Positions 1-8,420 of a DNA stretch of 64,000 nt are shown here, piece after piece. Position numbers and translations under genes: made by a program. Within the stretch, counting starts at the first letter, position 1; every line of letters starts with the position of its first letter. Source of the DNA: Clostridium thermarum (lineage in GTDB: Bacteria; Bacillota; Clostridia; Clostridiales; Clostridiaceae); NCBI RefSeq assembly GCF_006351925.1, contig NZ_CP040924.1, forward strand, positions 1,262,001 through 1,326,000, written 5' to 3'. The notes under the pieces were generated by a model. It was not told the DNA's origin, made no database searches, and was given only the letters and a program-made list of their open reading frames with translations.

Positions 1-807
1 CTTTTCGTTGTTTTAGTTGCAGTTAGCTTTTTATTATTTTTGCAAACAAAATAGTCACCAGCTTCATTGTATTCCATATTTTCTATCCGTCCAATATCGT
101 TCTTATATTTTCGAGTTTTAGATATTTGATAATTAGCTGGTTTGATAAAGGACAGTTGCTCACTTTCTTTCAGATAAACTCAGAATCCACTCCGTGCTGC
201 AAATTATAAGCCGGCTTTAACTGGCCATTTTTCATGGCATCCTCTTTCAACCTCATGAAAGTTGCATCCTTATCAGTTTTTGAATAGCTGTTACGTTCAC
301 CGCAAATATGTATTTTTTCAGTGTATTCTTTTAATTTATTGAGATATTCTTCGAGCTTCTCAATAGAACGCTGCAACGGAGTTTTTTTCTTCCTGGCCCA
401 TGCACAAACTCTATGTTTTCCTCATGCTTCATTGCATACAGTTTTTTTTCGAAGCTTTTTTATATGCTTCATCTTTACCTCATTCTGATATGCAATCTTT
501 ATTCCGTATAGTTCTTCGCATTCTGCTACTAAGTCTGCCATCTTAGTTAGTAATTTTTCCAGGTTCTTAGTTACAGCTTTTTTCCACACAAAGGTATATT
601 TATTAGCGCAAGCTTCAATTTTAGTGCCATCAATAAATATGGACTCACCAGATATTTCACTTCTAAATCCATCTCCTCCACAAACTGACTTAGCAAACGT
701 ACTGAATCATTTACTGGGATTATACAATCCATATCGAATGGAAGTTTTAATTGAAAATATCTTTGATTAAGTGTATAATTTTTTTGTAAAATGTTATGTT
801 TTTGCAT
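1..807 (-). pseudogene. Decayed IS1182-family transposase, runs off the left edge
   Basis: Reading right to left, the N-terminus starts at 807 with NQRYFQLKLPFDMDC and CIIPVNDSVRLLSQFVEEM, typical of IS1182-type transposases. After about residue 47 the frame is lost. The next frame gives GESIFIDGTKIEACANKYTF, then a helical stretch and [20 protein letters not shown], stopping near 170 at HGVDSEFI. A further open piece (SFIKPANYQISKTRKYKNDI) continues to base 1. The usual section of about 90 residues between the N-terminal motif and the first catalytic Asp (FIDG) is missing, so this copy has an internal deletion plus frameshifts and cannot encode active transposase. Family assignment is from recalled motifs. 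Confidence 0.85.
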
Positions 808-826
808 ACTAATATTTTACCGTAAA

Positions 827-886
827 TCCCTCACTTTTCGAAGTGGGGGATTTATAGTTTTATAAAAAAGAGCTGCCGCTCTTTTT
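827..886. repeat. Two small hairpins at the end of the IS1182 remnant
   Basis: Bases 827-848 fold as CCCTCACTT-TTCG-AAGTGGGGG, and bases 865-886 as AAAAAGAGC-TGCC-GCTCTTTTT. The second has A and T runs on either side and would work as a bidirectional terminator. They could be the IS end or an older terminator. Confidence 0.5.
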
Positions 887-903
887 TTAGTTAGTGCGAC
901 AGC

Positions 904-996
904 CCTCGGATAATAGAAAAAATAACTGTATTTGAAGGAGAAAGAATTATTGTAACCTTGCTTGATGGCACAGAAATTGAATGTGAATTTGAATAG
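904..996 (+). pseudogene. C-terminal scrap of a possible site-specific recombinase
   Basis: The open frame reads PRIIEKITVFEGERIIVTLL then DGTEIECEFE and a TAG stop. It has no start codon or upstream coding sequence because the IS1182 remnant abuts it. The pattern (EKITVFEG...I.V.LLDGTEIE) resembles the C-terminal strand-rich tail of clostridial serine recombinases, but so short a piece cannot be assigned firmly. If right, it marks an old integrated element at this end of the window. Confidence 0.3.
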
Positions 997-1048
997 CAAC
1001 TAACATGCCGGTCAAAGAGCTTAATTGTCCTTTAACCGGCTTTAGTTG
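997..1048. repeat. Inverted repeat between recombinase scrap and HTH gene
   Basis: CAACTA...GCCGGT (997-1012) pairs with ACCGGC...TAGTTG (1035-1048). No clear T run follows, so it may be a weak terminator or an element end. The rest of 808-1140 holds nothing else recognisable. Confidence 0.4.
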
Positions 1049-1140
1049 ATATACAAATGTTGCTATAAAATATTAGGTACATGATTTTTGTGGATAATGA
1101 AATTTCCCCACTAAAGGAATTGAGACTCCTCAACCTACGA

Positions 1141-1584
1141 TTACTTTTCCTTTGAAATGAGCTTATGTTCTTCCCTTAATGGCCAGAATAATTTAAATTC
1201 TAATTTTTCTATTTCTCTCTTCTGCTTATAACTAACTCTAAGTGTAATGTTATCTGGAATATCTATTCCTTCTGGGGCATCCTTTAATAATGTATTGATA
1301 TTTCTATTTTCTTTAATCTTTGATACTTCATCAAAAATAGTGTCTAGTATGATGTTATAATTTCCGTTCTTATCTTTAATAGCTTCAAATATTTCTTCTT
1401 TATTTGCGTATTCATAAGAGTCCCCTGATGCAACCCAATCCATTAGGGCAGATTTGCTAAATCTCCATTCTCTGCCTATCTTTCTGGCTGGTATGTGCTC
1501 TTCTCTTAATAATTTTATTAATGTTCTTTCGCCAACACCCAAAAAATCACACGCTTGCTCTAAATTTAAAATAGCATTATCCAT
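1141..1584 (-). CDS. Excisionase-type helix-turn-helix DNA-binding protein
   Basis: The 147-residue protein begins with a MerR/excisionase-type winged HTH (residues about 6-52: LNLEQACDFLGVGERTLIKL, ending in GREWRFSKSALMDWV), the fold used by phage Xis proteins and small regulators. The rest is charged and helical with no recognised domain. The start is supported by a GAGGAGG ribosome binding site just upstream (complement of about 1590-1600) and by a sigma-A-like promoter. It is transcribed away from the ABC exporter, so it could regulate that operon or be left over from a mobile element. Family is clear; target is unknown. Confidence 0.75.
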   Translation of the reverse strand: MDNAILNLEQACDFLGVGERTLIKLLREEHIPARKIGREWRFSKSALMDWVASGDSYEYANKEEIFEAIKDKNGNYNIILDTIFDEVSKIKENRNINTLLKDAPEGIDIPDNITLRVSYKQKREIEKLEFKLFWPLREEHKLISKEK

Positions 1585-1655
1585 ATTGATTCCTCCTCAA
1601 CATTATGAAAGATTTCTATCAGTTATAATAAAGTATTGTTCGTTATTTATCTTAA

Positions 1656-1684
1656 ATTATATCTTAATTGATATTTATGGTCAA
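1656..1684 (-). promoter_or_regulatory. Sigma-A-type promoter for the HTH gene
   Basis: On the minus strand, TTGACC (complement of 1679-1684) is followed after 17 nt by TATAAT (complement of 1656-1661). Confidence 0.6.
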
Positions 1685-1792
1685 TTATTCTAGTGTTAAA
1701 ATACAAAATGATATGATTTTAGATGTAAATAACATATATATGATTGTATTTTAATGCAATTGGTAGTATTATTGTTTTGTGGGGGGGTTGTT

Positions 1793-3538
1793 ATGTCACA
1801 ATTAAAGATTGAACCTATGAAACAACCAGACAAAATTATAAACTATTGGAAAAAAGAAAAGTTTGTTGCAGCCTGTATTATAATATTTGGAATAGCAAGT
1901 AATATTACTATAATCCTAGGTCCTATATATCAAGGAAAACTCATTGACACCATCGCTCAGGGCGCTAGTCTATTTTCTGTAGTATTACTTGCAGTTACTT
2001 ATGCTGCAATTATTGGAACTACACAGTTTCTACGGTTTGTTAAGCGCTTTTATATAAGACGTTTTGCGAATAAAACAAGGTCAACTATGAGGCTTATGAT
2101 ATACAATAATATAATGCACAAAAGCATATCAGAGCTGGATAATGAGAATACGGGAAACCTGATGACAAGAGTCATTTCTGATGTGGATTTATGTGTTGAA
2201 GGAATGCGAAAGTTTACGACTGAAGTATTTGATACTGGTGTGCTTATGATATCCTATCTGGTAACAATGCTTGCTTATGATGTTAAAATAACTGTATTTT
2301 CTATTACTTTTGTACCAATTGCTATGGCACTTGCTGAAAAATTAAAAAGCGTCATATATAAGTACTCAAAGGACTATCGAAAGAAAAGCAGTGAGATAGC
2401 TAGCAGTACCTATGATGCAATCGAAAATTCAATACTTTATCGTGTAACCGGCATGGAAGCCAAAAATAGAGCAAGTTATGAAGATGAACTTTTAGATTTG
2501 CAAAACAAGGCTATTAAAGCTAACATATTAGAAAATTCCATGCAACCTATATATAATGTCATCGCAATGCTTGGAATAATTATGGTAATTTATCTGGGAG
2601 GAACAAAAGTAATTAATGGCGGTTGGACAGTAGGAAATTTTTCTACTTATGTTGCAATATTTACTGCTATGGCAGTTAAAGCAAGTAAATCAGCAAAGCT
2701 CTTTAATTCTGTACAAAAATCACAGGTTTCTTGGAAGCGTATAAAGTCATATCTTACTGAACTCAAGATAAAAGATAATTCTTCTAATATAAGTAAAGGA
2801 GGGACTAAACTTTCAGTAGAAAATCTTAGTTTCTCCTATGAAGATGGCAAGGAAAATATTATCGAAAATATTAGTTTTGAAGGCAAGACTGGAGAAATTA
2901 TAGGTGTAACAGGTCCTATTGCTTCTGGTAAATCTACACTTGGATTATCTCTATTAGGATTATACCCTTATATTGGAAGCATTAAAATTGATGGCAAGGA
3001 GCTTAAAGATTACTCAGAATATGAGAGAAGCCAAATGATTTCTTACTTAGGTCATAAGCCGCAGCTGCTTTCTGATACTATATATAATAATATAACCTTG
3101 GGCAGTAAAAAAGACATTACTTCTGTTTTAAAGGATGTTTGCTTTGATACAGACCTTGCAGCAATGCCCAATGGACAAGAGACTTTAGTTGGAAATAGCG
3201 GGATAAAATTAAGCGGCGGTCAGCAGGCTAGAATAGCACTTGCAAGAGCACTTCTTAATAAAAATAAAATTATAATATTAGATGACCCATTTTCAGCGGT
3301 TGACATGAAAACGGAAGAAAAAATTATCGAAAATTTAAAAAGTAATTATAAAGACAGTCTCATTATTCTAATTTCTCATCGCTTAGCCATTTTTAATAGG
3401 ATAAATAAGATTATACTTTTAAAGAGTGATAAAACTGCAGATTATGGAACACATAATGAACTTATGAAAAAATCAGAACTTTATGCCACAATATTTAATT
3501 TGCAATGTGCAGAGGGGGGAGAAAATGATGGGAAATAG
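1793..3538 (+). CDS. ABC exporter subunit 1 (fused permease/ATPase, degenerate Walker B)
   Basis: A 581-residue half-exporter with an N-terminal six-helix exporter permease domain (about residues 25-315) and a C-terminal ATPase domain. Walker A is GPIASGKST, the signature is LSGGQQ, Walker B is IIILDDPFSAVD and the H-loop is ISHR. The residue after the Walker B Asp is Asp rather than the catalytic Glu. The start at 1793 follows a G-rich ribosome binding site; the upstream ATG at 1754 has none. The coding end overlaps the next gene by 14 nt, so the two are translationally coupled and should form a heterodimer. The substrate is unknown (drug or peptide export is likely for the family). Confidence 0.9.
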   Translation: MSQLKIEPMKQPDKIINYWKKEKFVAACIIIFGIASNITIILGPIYQGKLIDTIAQGASLFSVVLLAVTYAAIIGTTQFLRFVKRFYIRRFANKTRSTMRLMIYNNIMHKSISELDNENTGNLMTRVISDVDLCVEGMRKFTTEVFDTGVLMISYLVTMLAYDVKITVFSITFVPIAMALAEKLKSVIYKYSKDYRKKSSEIASSTYDAIENSILYRVTGMEAKNRASYEDELLDLQNKAIKANILENSMQPIYNVIAMLGIIMVIYLGGTKVINGGWTVGNFSTYVAIFTAMAVKASKSAKLFNSVQKSQVSWKRIKSYLTELKIKDNSSNISKGGTKLSVENLSFSYEDGKENIIENISFEGKTGEIIGVTGPIASGKSTLGLSLLGLYPYIGSIKIDGKELKDYSEYERSQMISYLGHKPQLLSDTIYNNITLGSKKDITSVLKDVCFDTDLAAMPNGQETLVGNSGIKLSGGQQARIALARALLNKNKIIILDDPFSAVDMKTEEKIIENLKSNYKDSLIILISHRLAIFNRINKIILLKSDKTADYGTHNELMKKSELYATIFNLQCAEGGENDGK

Positions 3539-5273
3539 TTTAATAAAAAGATCCATAGTTAAAGTTATTAAAAACAATATTGGCATAAGTGTATTATTAG
3601 CATTTACTATTTGCGGTGTTATTGGTACAAGCTTAATTCCTCCTCAGATTTTAAAATATATAGTTGACCATAACCTTGTACCAAGGACCTCTGACAAATT
3701 ACTTGTTCTAGCAATTGCTTATATTGGTGTGCTATTGTTTATTGGGATATTTGATTTTGTCAAAGAAGCTGTTCTTACAGTTTTAGGACAAAAGATTACA
3801 AAGGAAATAAGAATTGAAATGATGGAAAAACTTGAAAGGATAAATGCAATGTTCTTTTCCTCCAATAGTTCGGGAACAGTAGTTTCAATGTTTATAAATG
3901 ATGTTGATGCAATCAATTCATTGTTTACAAGTGGTATCATTGGAATGATGGTTGACTGCTTTAAGCTTATTGGTATTGTAATTTCAATTTGGATGTTTAG
4001 CAGCAAGCTTGGAATAGTAACTTTAGTACTATTACCAACTATCTATGGTATTACACGGGTTTTTCAAAAGAGAATGCTCAAGGCACAGATTGAAAACAGA
4101 ATACTCATCGGCAGGGTAAACAATCATATTTCAGAAAGCGTAAAAAATATACAGATAATCAAAGCATACAGCAAGGAAAGCTATATGGAGGATAACTATA
4201 AGAGGTATTTACTTGATAACTACAATACAGTAGAGAAGGTAAATTTTTATGATTCTGTATATTCCCCATTTATTCAGCTTACACGAGCAGTTGTTATTGC
4301 TTTCATTGTGGTACTATCTACCAGACAGCTGAACTATTTGGACATATCCTTAGGAATGGTGGCAGCATCAATCGAATTAATATCTAACTTGTTTGCGCCA
4401 ATTGAAAACCTGGGAATGGAGCTACAAAATATTCAGCAGGCCATATCCGGAATCAAAAGAGTAAATGAATTTTACAATGAACCTGAAGATGAACTTAAGA
4501 TGAATGAACTTAAATTAGAAGACATCATTCCAGACTCAGCTGATGTGAGATTATCCTTTAACGATATTTCCTTTCAATATGAAGAAGGTGCTGATGTCCT
4601 GCAAAACATTAATTTTAATCTAAAATCAAATGAAAAAGTTACATTTGTTGGAAGAACAGGAGTTGGAAAAACTACGTTATTTAAACTGATCATGGGACTG
4701 CTTAAACCAACCAAGAGCAGTATCACAATAAATGGTATTGATGTTTATGATATACCGAATTCAGAGAAACGTAGAATATTCGGGTATGTTGATCAAAACT
4801 TTCATATTATAAAGGGTACAGTGGCTGACCAAATAAGTTTGAAGGATGACGGTATTAATAGAGAGCAAATAGAGAAGGCCTTGGATTTTGTGGGACTTAC
4901 AGAATATGTAGAAGCCTTGGAAAATGGACTGGATACTAAAATAATCAGTGATACTCTTTTTTCACAAGGGCAAAAACAACTTTTGGCCATAGCAAGAGCT
5001 ATTGTAACAAATCCTCCTATACTTCTATTGGATGAAATTACAGCAAACTTGGACTCTATTACAGAAGACAAGATAGTTTCTGTACTTCAAAAGGCAAGTG
5101 ATGCTCATATAATATTGTCCATAACTCACCGTTTATCCTCCATGATTGCCAGTGACACAGTGGTTATATTGGAAAATGGAAGGGTTAAAAATGCAGGTTC
5201 TCCGGAAATGCTTTTAGAAAATGATGAGTGGTATCGCAGTCATATTGCACTTGAGAAATTGACTTGGGGTTAA
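3525..5273 (+). CDS. ABC exporter subunit 2 (fused permease/ATPase, variant signature)
   Basis: A 582-residue partner of the preceding gene: N-terminal exporter permease, then an ATPase domain with Walker A GRTGVGKTT, Walker B ILLLDEITANLD with the catalytic Glu, and H-loop ITHR. Its signature is FSQGQK instead of LSGGQ. Because each nucleotide site is built from one subunit's Walker motifs and the other's signature, the altered signature here falls in the same site as the altered Walker B of subunit 1, as in heterodimeric exporters such as TM287/288. The start is chosen from the AGAGGGGGGA ribosome binding site at 3511-3520; an in-frame ATG at 3528 is also possible. Confidence 0.9.
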   Translation: MMGNSLIKRSIVKVIKNNIGISVLLAFTICGVIGTSLIPPQILKYIVDHNLVPRTSDKLLVLAIAYIGVLLFIGIFDFVKEAVLTVLGQKITKEIRIEMMEKLERINAMFFSSNSSGTVVSMFINDVDAINSLFTSGIIGMMVDCFKLIGIVISIWMFSSKLGIVTLVLLPTIYGITRVFQKRMLKAQIENRILIGRVNNHISESVKNIQIIKAYSKESYMEDNYKRYLLDNYNTVEKVNFYDSVYSPFIQLTRAVVIAFIVVLSTRQLNYLDISLGMVAASIELISNLFAPIENLGMELQNIQQAISGIKRVNEFYNEPEDELKMNELKLEDIIPDSADVRLSFNDISFQYEEGADVLQNINFNLKSNEKVTFVGRTGVGKTTLFKLIMGLLKPTKSSITINGIDVYDIPNSEKRRIFGYVDQNFHIIKGTVADQISLKDDGINREQIEKALDFVGLTEYVEALENGLDTKIISDTLFSQGQKQLLAIARAIVTNPPILLLDEITANLDSITEDKIVSVLQKASDAHIILSITHRLSSMIASDTVVILENGRVKNAGSPEMLLENDEWYRSHIALEKLTWG

Positions 5274-5429
5274 TTATATTGTGTAAAAGTATAAATGGAA
5301 TATACTCCACGTCCCCTTATTTTGGGGGGTACACCTTTATGCAAAATCAATATTAATGTGTATTAGTATCATTTTTCTATCAAAACACACGTTGAGACGG
5401 TAGTAAGGCTAGAAAGGAAACACAGTTAA

Positions 5430-5457
5430 AACCTTGAGTAATCAAGGTTCTTTTCTT
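5430..5457 (+). terminator. Terminator-like hairpin after the ABC operon
   Basis: AACCTTGA (5430-5437) pairs with TCAAGGTT (5442-5449), followed by CTTTTCTT. It lies about 160 nt after the exporter stop and may belong to the phage remnant downstream. Bases 5274-5429 show no gene. Confidence 0.55.
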
Positions 5458-5467
5458 GTATCCATAA

Positions 5468-5599
5468 TTTAAGATAGGAGTAGATAAGTTTGATGGAAAT
5501 TATAGATTTATCTGTGATGAGGATGATGAAGGAGTCGATGCAACAATAATTAGTTCATGTTTTACGGCAGTGCCTAGTGAGCCGGTGGAAACACCATAA
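5468..5599 (+). pseudogene. C-terminal scrap of a probable phage tail protein
   Basis: An open frame without a start codon reads VDKFDGNYRFICDEDDEGVD, then ATIISSCFTAVPSEPVETP and a stop. The style (acidic, ending in a proline-rich tail) fits the end of a phage major tail protein, and the next phage-like gene at 6374 is a tail-assembly type protein, which follows the major tail gene in siphophage modules. Identification is an inference from position and composition. The 5' end is gone. Confidence 0.35.
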
Positions 5600-5626
5600 A
5601 TAAAAAAGTTAATTTACGACAAAAGA

Positions 5627-5672
5627 TTGATTAATATATCAATAAAGTGATATAATATTGATATATTAATCA
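5627..5672 (+). promoter_or_regulatory. Toxin-antitoxin promoter inside a perfect 16-bp inverted repeat
   Basis: TTGATT (5627-5632), an 18-nt spacer and TATAAT (5651-5656) make a sigma-A promoter. Arms TGATTAATATATCAAT (5628-5643) and ATTGATATATTAATCA (5657-5672) are perfect inverted repeats flanking the -10 box, the layout expected for an antitoxin autorepression operator. Confidence 0.8.
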
Positions 5673-5677
5673 GGAGA

Positions 5678-5700
5678 CACAAAGATTAATAATCTTTGTG
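5678..5700 (+). promoter_or_regulatory. Second perfect palindrome in the antitoxin leader
   Basis: CACAAAGATTA and TAATCTTTGTG (11-nt arms, one central base) form a perfect palindrome between the promoter and the antitoxin ribosome binding site. It could be a second operator or an mRNA hairpin. Confidence 0.6.
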
Positions 5701-5730
5701 TACAGTATTAGGAATACAGGAGGGGGTTTC

Positions 5731-5988
5731 ATGCCAGTAATAAGACCAAGTTCAGATTTAAGAAATAAATATATTGAGATATCAGATTTCTGCCATAAAT
5801 ATAATGAGCCGGTTTATATAACAAAGAACGGTCAGGGAGATTTAGCAGTTATGAGTATTGAAACTTATGAAAAACTTGTAGGTAAATTTGAATTGTATAA
5901 ATTGCTTGACGAAGGTGTTGATGCAATGAAAAAGAAAAAAGTTAGACCTTTTAAAGAAGCGTTGGCTGATATTGAGAAGGATTTATAA
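5731..5988 (+). CDS. Antitoxin, Phd/YefM family
   Basis: An 85-residue protein with the YefM-type N-terminal fold: IRPSSDLRNKYIEISDFCHK, then PVYITKNGQGDLAVMSIETY, the hallmark of Phd/YefM DNA-binding antitoxins. The C-terminal part (from about residue 55) is charged and would wrap the toxin. The start at 5731 sits after an AGGAGGGGG ribosome binding site. The toxin ATG begins one base after the antitoxin stop. By family, the protein neutralises the toxin and represses its own promoter; the operator palindromes upstream support this. Confidence 0.9.
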   Translation: MPVIRPSSDLRNKYIEISDFCHKYNEPVYITKNGQGDLAVMSIETYEKLVGKFELYKLLDEGVDAMKKKKVRPFKEALADIEKDL

Positions 5989-5989
5989 A

Positions 5990-6304
5990 ATGAGTACCTA
6001 TGTTATTCAAATTACTGAACCAGCTGAAAGGGATTTATATGAAATTGGAGTGTATATATCTAAAGAACTTTTAGAACCTGAAACAGCAAAGAAAGTAATT
6101 TCAAAAATAGCTAAAGGGATTAATTCTTTAGAAAATATGCCATTAAGAAATTCATTAGTAGCTGATGATAGACTAGCTTATAAAGGTATACGAAAAATTA
6201 TGGTGGATAACTACATTGTATTTTACATTGTGACTGAGGAGAGTAAAACAATTACAATTATTAGAATATTATATAGTAGAAGAGATTGGATAAATTTAGT
6301 ATAG
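5990..6304 (+). CDS. RelE/ParE-superfamily toxin
   Basis: A 104-residue protein with the RelE/ParE plan: VIQITEPAERDLYEIGVYIS helix pair near the N-terminus, then LENMPLRNSLVADDRLAYKG, IRKIMVDNYIVFYIV and a C-terminal strand TITIIRILYSRRDWINLV. The RILYSRRDW ending is typical of YoeB/ParE-like toxins. The family contains ribosome-dependent mRNA endonucleases and gyrase poisons; which one applies cannot be read here. Co-transcribed with the antitoxin, with a GAGAAGG ribosome binding site inside the antitoxin end. Confidence 0.88.
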   Translation: MSTYVIQITEPAERDLYEIGVYISKELLEPETAKKVISKIAKGINSLENMPLRNSLVADDRLAYKGIRKIMVDNYIVFYIVTEESKTITIIRILYSRRDWINLV

Positions 6305-6373
6305 ATTAAGTCATTAACAGGGCAATTAAACCCTGTTTTTTTGTTGTCTAAAAACAGAAAGGAGCTGATAAAT

Positions 6374-6580
6374 TTGAAAGCATCAGAACTTAAAAACAAA
6401 GGCATTAAAATCAATATTGGAAATAAAGAATATAAACTTAAATTTGATATGAACACCTTCTGTGAGCTAGAAGATGTTTATGGTGATATTAATCAAGCCT
6501 TTGAGGACTTACAGAATAAAAAGATTAAAGCAATAAGAGTACTGATTTACTCAGCAATTAAAGCTGAAGATGAAAGTTAG
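6374..6580 (+). CDS. Phage tail-assembly-type protein fragment (DUF6096-like)
   Basis: A 68-residue protein starting at TTG after an AAAGGAGC ribosome binding site: LKASELKNKGIKINIGNKEY, then KLKFDMNTFCELEDVYGDIN. This matches the N-terminal part of small clostridial phage proteins placed just after the major tail protein (tail-assembly chaperone position). The usual proteins are longer, so this copy appears cut short after SAIKAEDES. It stands alone with no other phage genes except the scrap at 5468-5599, so it is best seen as a prophage remnant. Confidence 0.6.
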   Translation: MKASELKNKGIKINIGNKEYKLKFDMNTFCELEDVYGDINQAFEDLQNKKIKAIRVLIYSAIKAEDES

Positions 6581-6662
6581 AGTATAATTTGAAAGGGATA
6601 TAAAATATATGGTATAATATAATATCTAAACAAGAGATTTTTAGTTGAAAGAAGGAAATAAA

Positions 6663-8420
6663 TTGGAGGAATTAATTTATAAAAAAATTTTACACGAGTT
6701 ACCTTTTGCTTATGCATTGCATAAGATAATATTTAATGAAAAAAATATACCAGAAGATTATGAATATGTAGAAGCTAATAATGCTTTTGAAAAATTTACT
6801 GGACTAAAAATAGAACGAATCATTGGAAAAAGAGTAACTGAAATAATTCCTAATATAAAAAATAATACATTTGATTGGATAAGATTTTACGGTGATGTTG
6901 CATTAAATGGTGGAGAAAAAGAAATAGAACAGTATTCAGATGAATTAAAAAGATATTATAAAATAAAAGTTTTTTCACCTAAGAAAGGTTATTTTATAAC
7001 ATTTTTTATTGATATATCAAATAAAGTAAAAGAAAAAAATTTATATAAAAGTATTTTATCTTCAATTCAAGAAGGAATAATAAGTACTGATATAGATGGA
7101 AAAATAATTTCAATAAATAAAACTGCCAAAGATTTTATATGCTGTAAAGATAGAAATATTTTTAATGAAAAAATAACATTTTTTAAAAATGATGATAATG
7201 AGAAAATAATGAATGATTTATTAAAAGTTATTAAAACAGGTGAAATAACAAAAAGTGATAGAAATATAATTTTAAAAAAAGACAATAAAGAAAAAATATT
7301 ATTTTATACTATTTATCCTATTTTTAATAGGAAACAAGTAGATGGTACAGTAATTAATTTTATAGATATAACAGATAAAGTTAATAAAGATAAAGAAATA
7401 GATTATATAACATATCATGATACTTTGACAGGAATTTTTAACAGAAATTTTTTTAATAATGAACTAAAAAATATAGATAAAGAAGAGAATTTGCCTATAT
7501 CTGTTATTATGGGTGATGTAAATGGATTAAAATTAACGAATGATGCTTTTGGACATTTAGTTGGTGATAAACTTTTGATAACAGCAGCAAATACAATGAA
7601 GAAAGTATGTAGAGAAAATGACATTATAGTTAGATGGGGAGGAGATGAATTTATTATTATACTTCCTAAAACTAAAGAAAAATATGCTGAAAAAGTATGT
7701 GAAAGAATTAAAGAAGAATGTGAAAAAGAATTTATTGAGTCTATTAATTTATCTATTTCTTTAGGATATTCTACAAAATGTAATATTCAACAGGATATAA
7801 TAAAAGTAATAACAGATTCTGAAGATATGATGTATAGTATTAAAATGTTAGAAAGCAAAAGCCAAAAAAGTAAAACATTAAAAATTATTATTGAAACTTT
7901 ATATGAAAGAAGCAAGCAGGATGTGGAACATTCAAAAAATGTAGGCAGACTATGTAAACTGATTGGAGAAGCTTTGGAATTATCCTTAAAAGAAGTTTCT
8001 GAACTTGAAGTTTTAGGTAATATTCATGATATTGGTAAAATAGGGGTAAGTGAAAATGTTTTAAATAAAACATGTGAATTAACTGAAGCTGACTGGATTG
8101 AAGTTAAAAAGCATTCAGAAATAGGTTATCATATAGTTTCATCAACTAATGAAATTTCTTTTTTAGCAGAGGCTATTCTTGCACACCATGAATGGTATAA
8201 TGGTAGCGGATATCCAAAGGGACTTAAGGGTGAACAAATTCCCAAAATAGCGAGAATCTTAGCAATTGCGGATGCATATGATGCTATGATAAGCTATAGA
8301 CCATATAGAAAATCAAAATCAAAAGAGGAAGCTATAAATGAATTAATAAAATATAAGGGTATACAATTTGACCCGGATTTAGTTGATTTATTTGTGGATA
8401 AATTGATAAATAAAATTTAA
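6663..8420 (+). CDS. PAS-PAS-GGDEF-HD-GYP cyclic-di-GMP turnover protein
   Basis: A 585-residue cytoplasmic protein with no membrane segment. Two PAS-type sensor domains (about residues 5-125 and 135-250) precede a GGDEF domain with intact WGGDEF at 325-330 and an upstream RxxD inhibition site (REND). A C-terminal HD-GYP domain follows, with HD at 455-456 (HDIGKIG) and GYP at 516-518 (HHEWYNGSGYPKG). By family the protein can both make and degrade cyclic-di-GMP, depending on signal. TTG at 6663 is chosen for its GAAGGA ribosome binding site; a TTG at 6645 has none. The first two thirds are markedly more A/T-rich than neighbouring genes, which suggests separate ancestry. Confidence 0.88.
   Translation: MEELIYKKILHELPFAYALHKIIFNEKNIPEDYEYVEANNAFEKFTGLKIERIIGKRVTEIIPNIKNNTFDWIRFYGDVALNGGEKEIEQYSDELKRYYKIKVFSPKKGYFITFFIDISNKVKEKNLYKSILSSIQEGIISTDIDGKIISINKTAKDFICCKDRNIFNEKITFFKNDDNEKIMNDLLKVIKTGEITKSDRNIILKKDNKEKILFYTIYPIFNRKQVDGTVINFIDITDKVNKDKEIDYITYHDTLTGIFNRNFFNNELKNIDKEENLPISVIMGDVNGLKLTNDAFGHLVGDKLLITAANTMKKVCRENDIIVRWGGDEFIIILPKTKEKYAEKVCERIKEECEKEFIESINLSISLGYSTKCNIQQDIIKVITDSEDMMYSIKMLESKSQKSKTLKIIIETLYERSKQDVEHSKNVGRLCKLIGEALELSLKEVSELEVLGNIHDIGKIGVSENVLNKTCELTEADWIEVKKHSEIGYHIVSSTNEISFLAEAILAHHEWYNGSGYPKGLKGEQIPKIARILAIADAYDAMISYRPYRKSKSKEEAINELIKYKGIQFDPDLVDLFVDKLINKI

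Noticed and set aside
3719-4006. Minus-strand open frames of 60-117 codons inside known genes (for example in the ABC, obg, dnaJ and grpE genes)
   Set aside because: They are antisense shadows: no ribosome binding site, low-complexity Ser/Ile/Leu composition, and the plus-strand gene explains the sequence.
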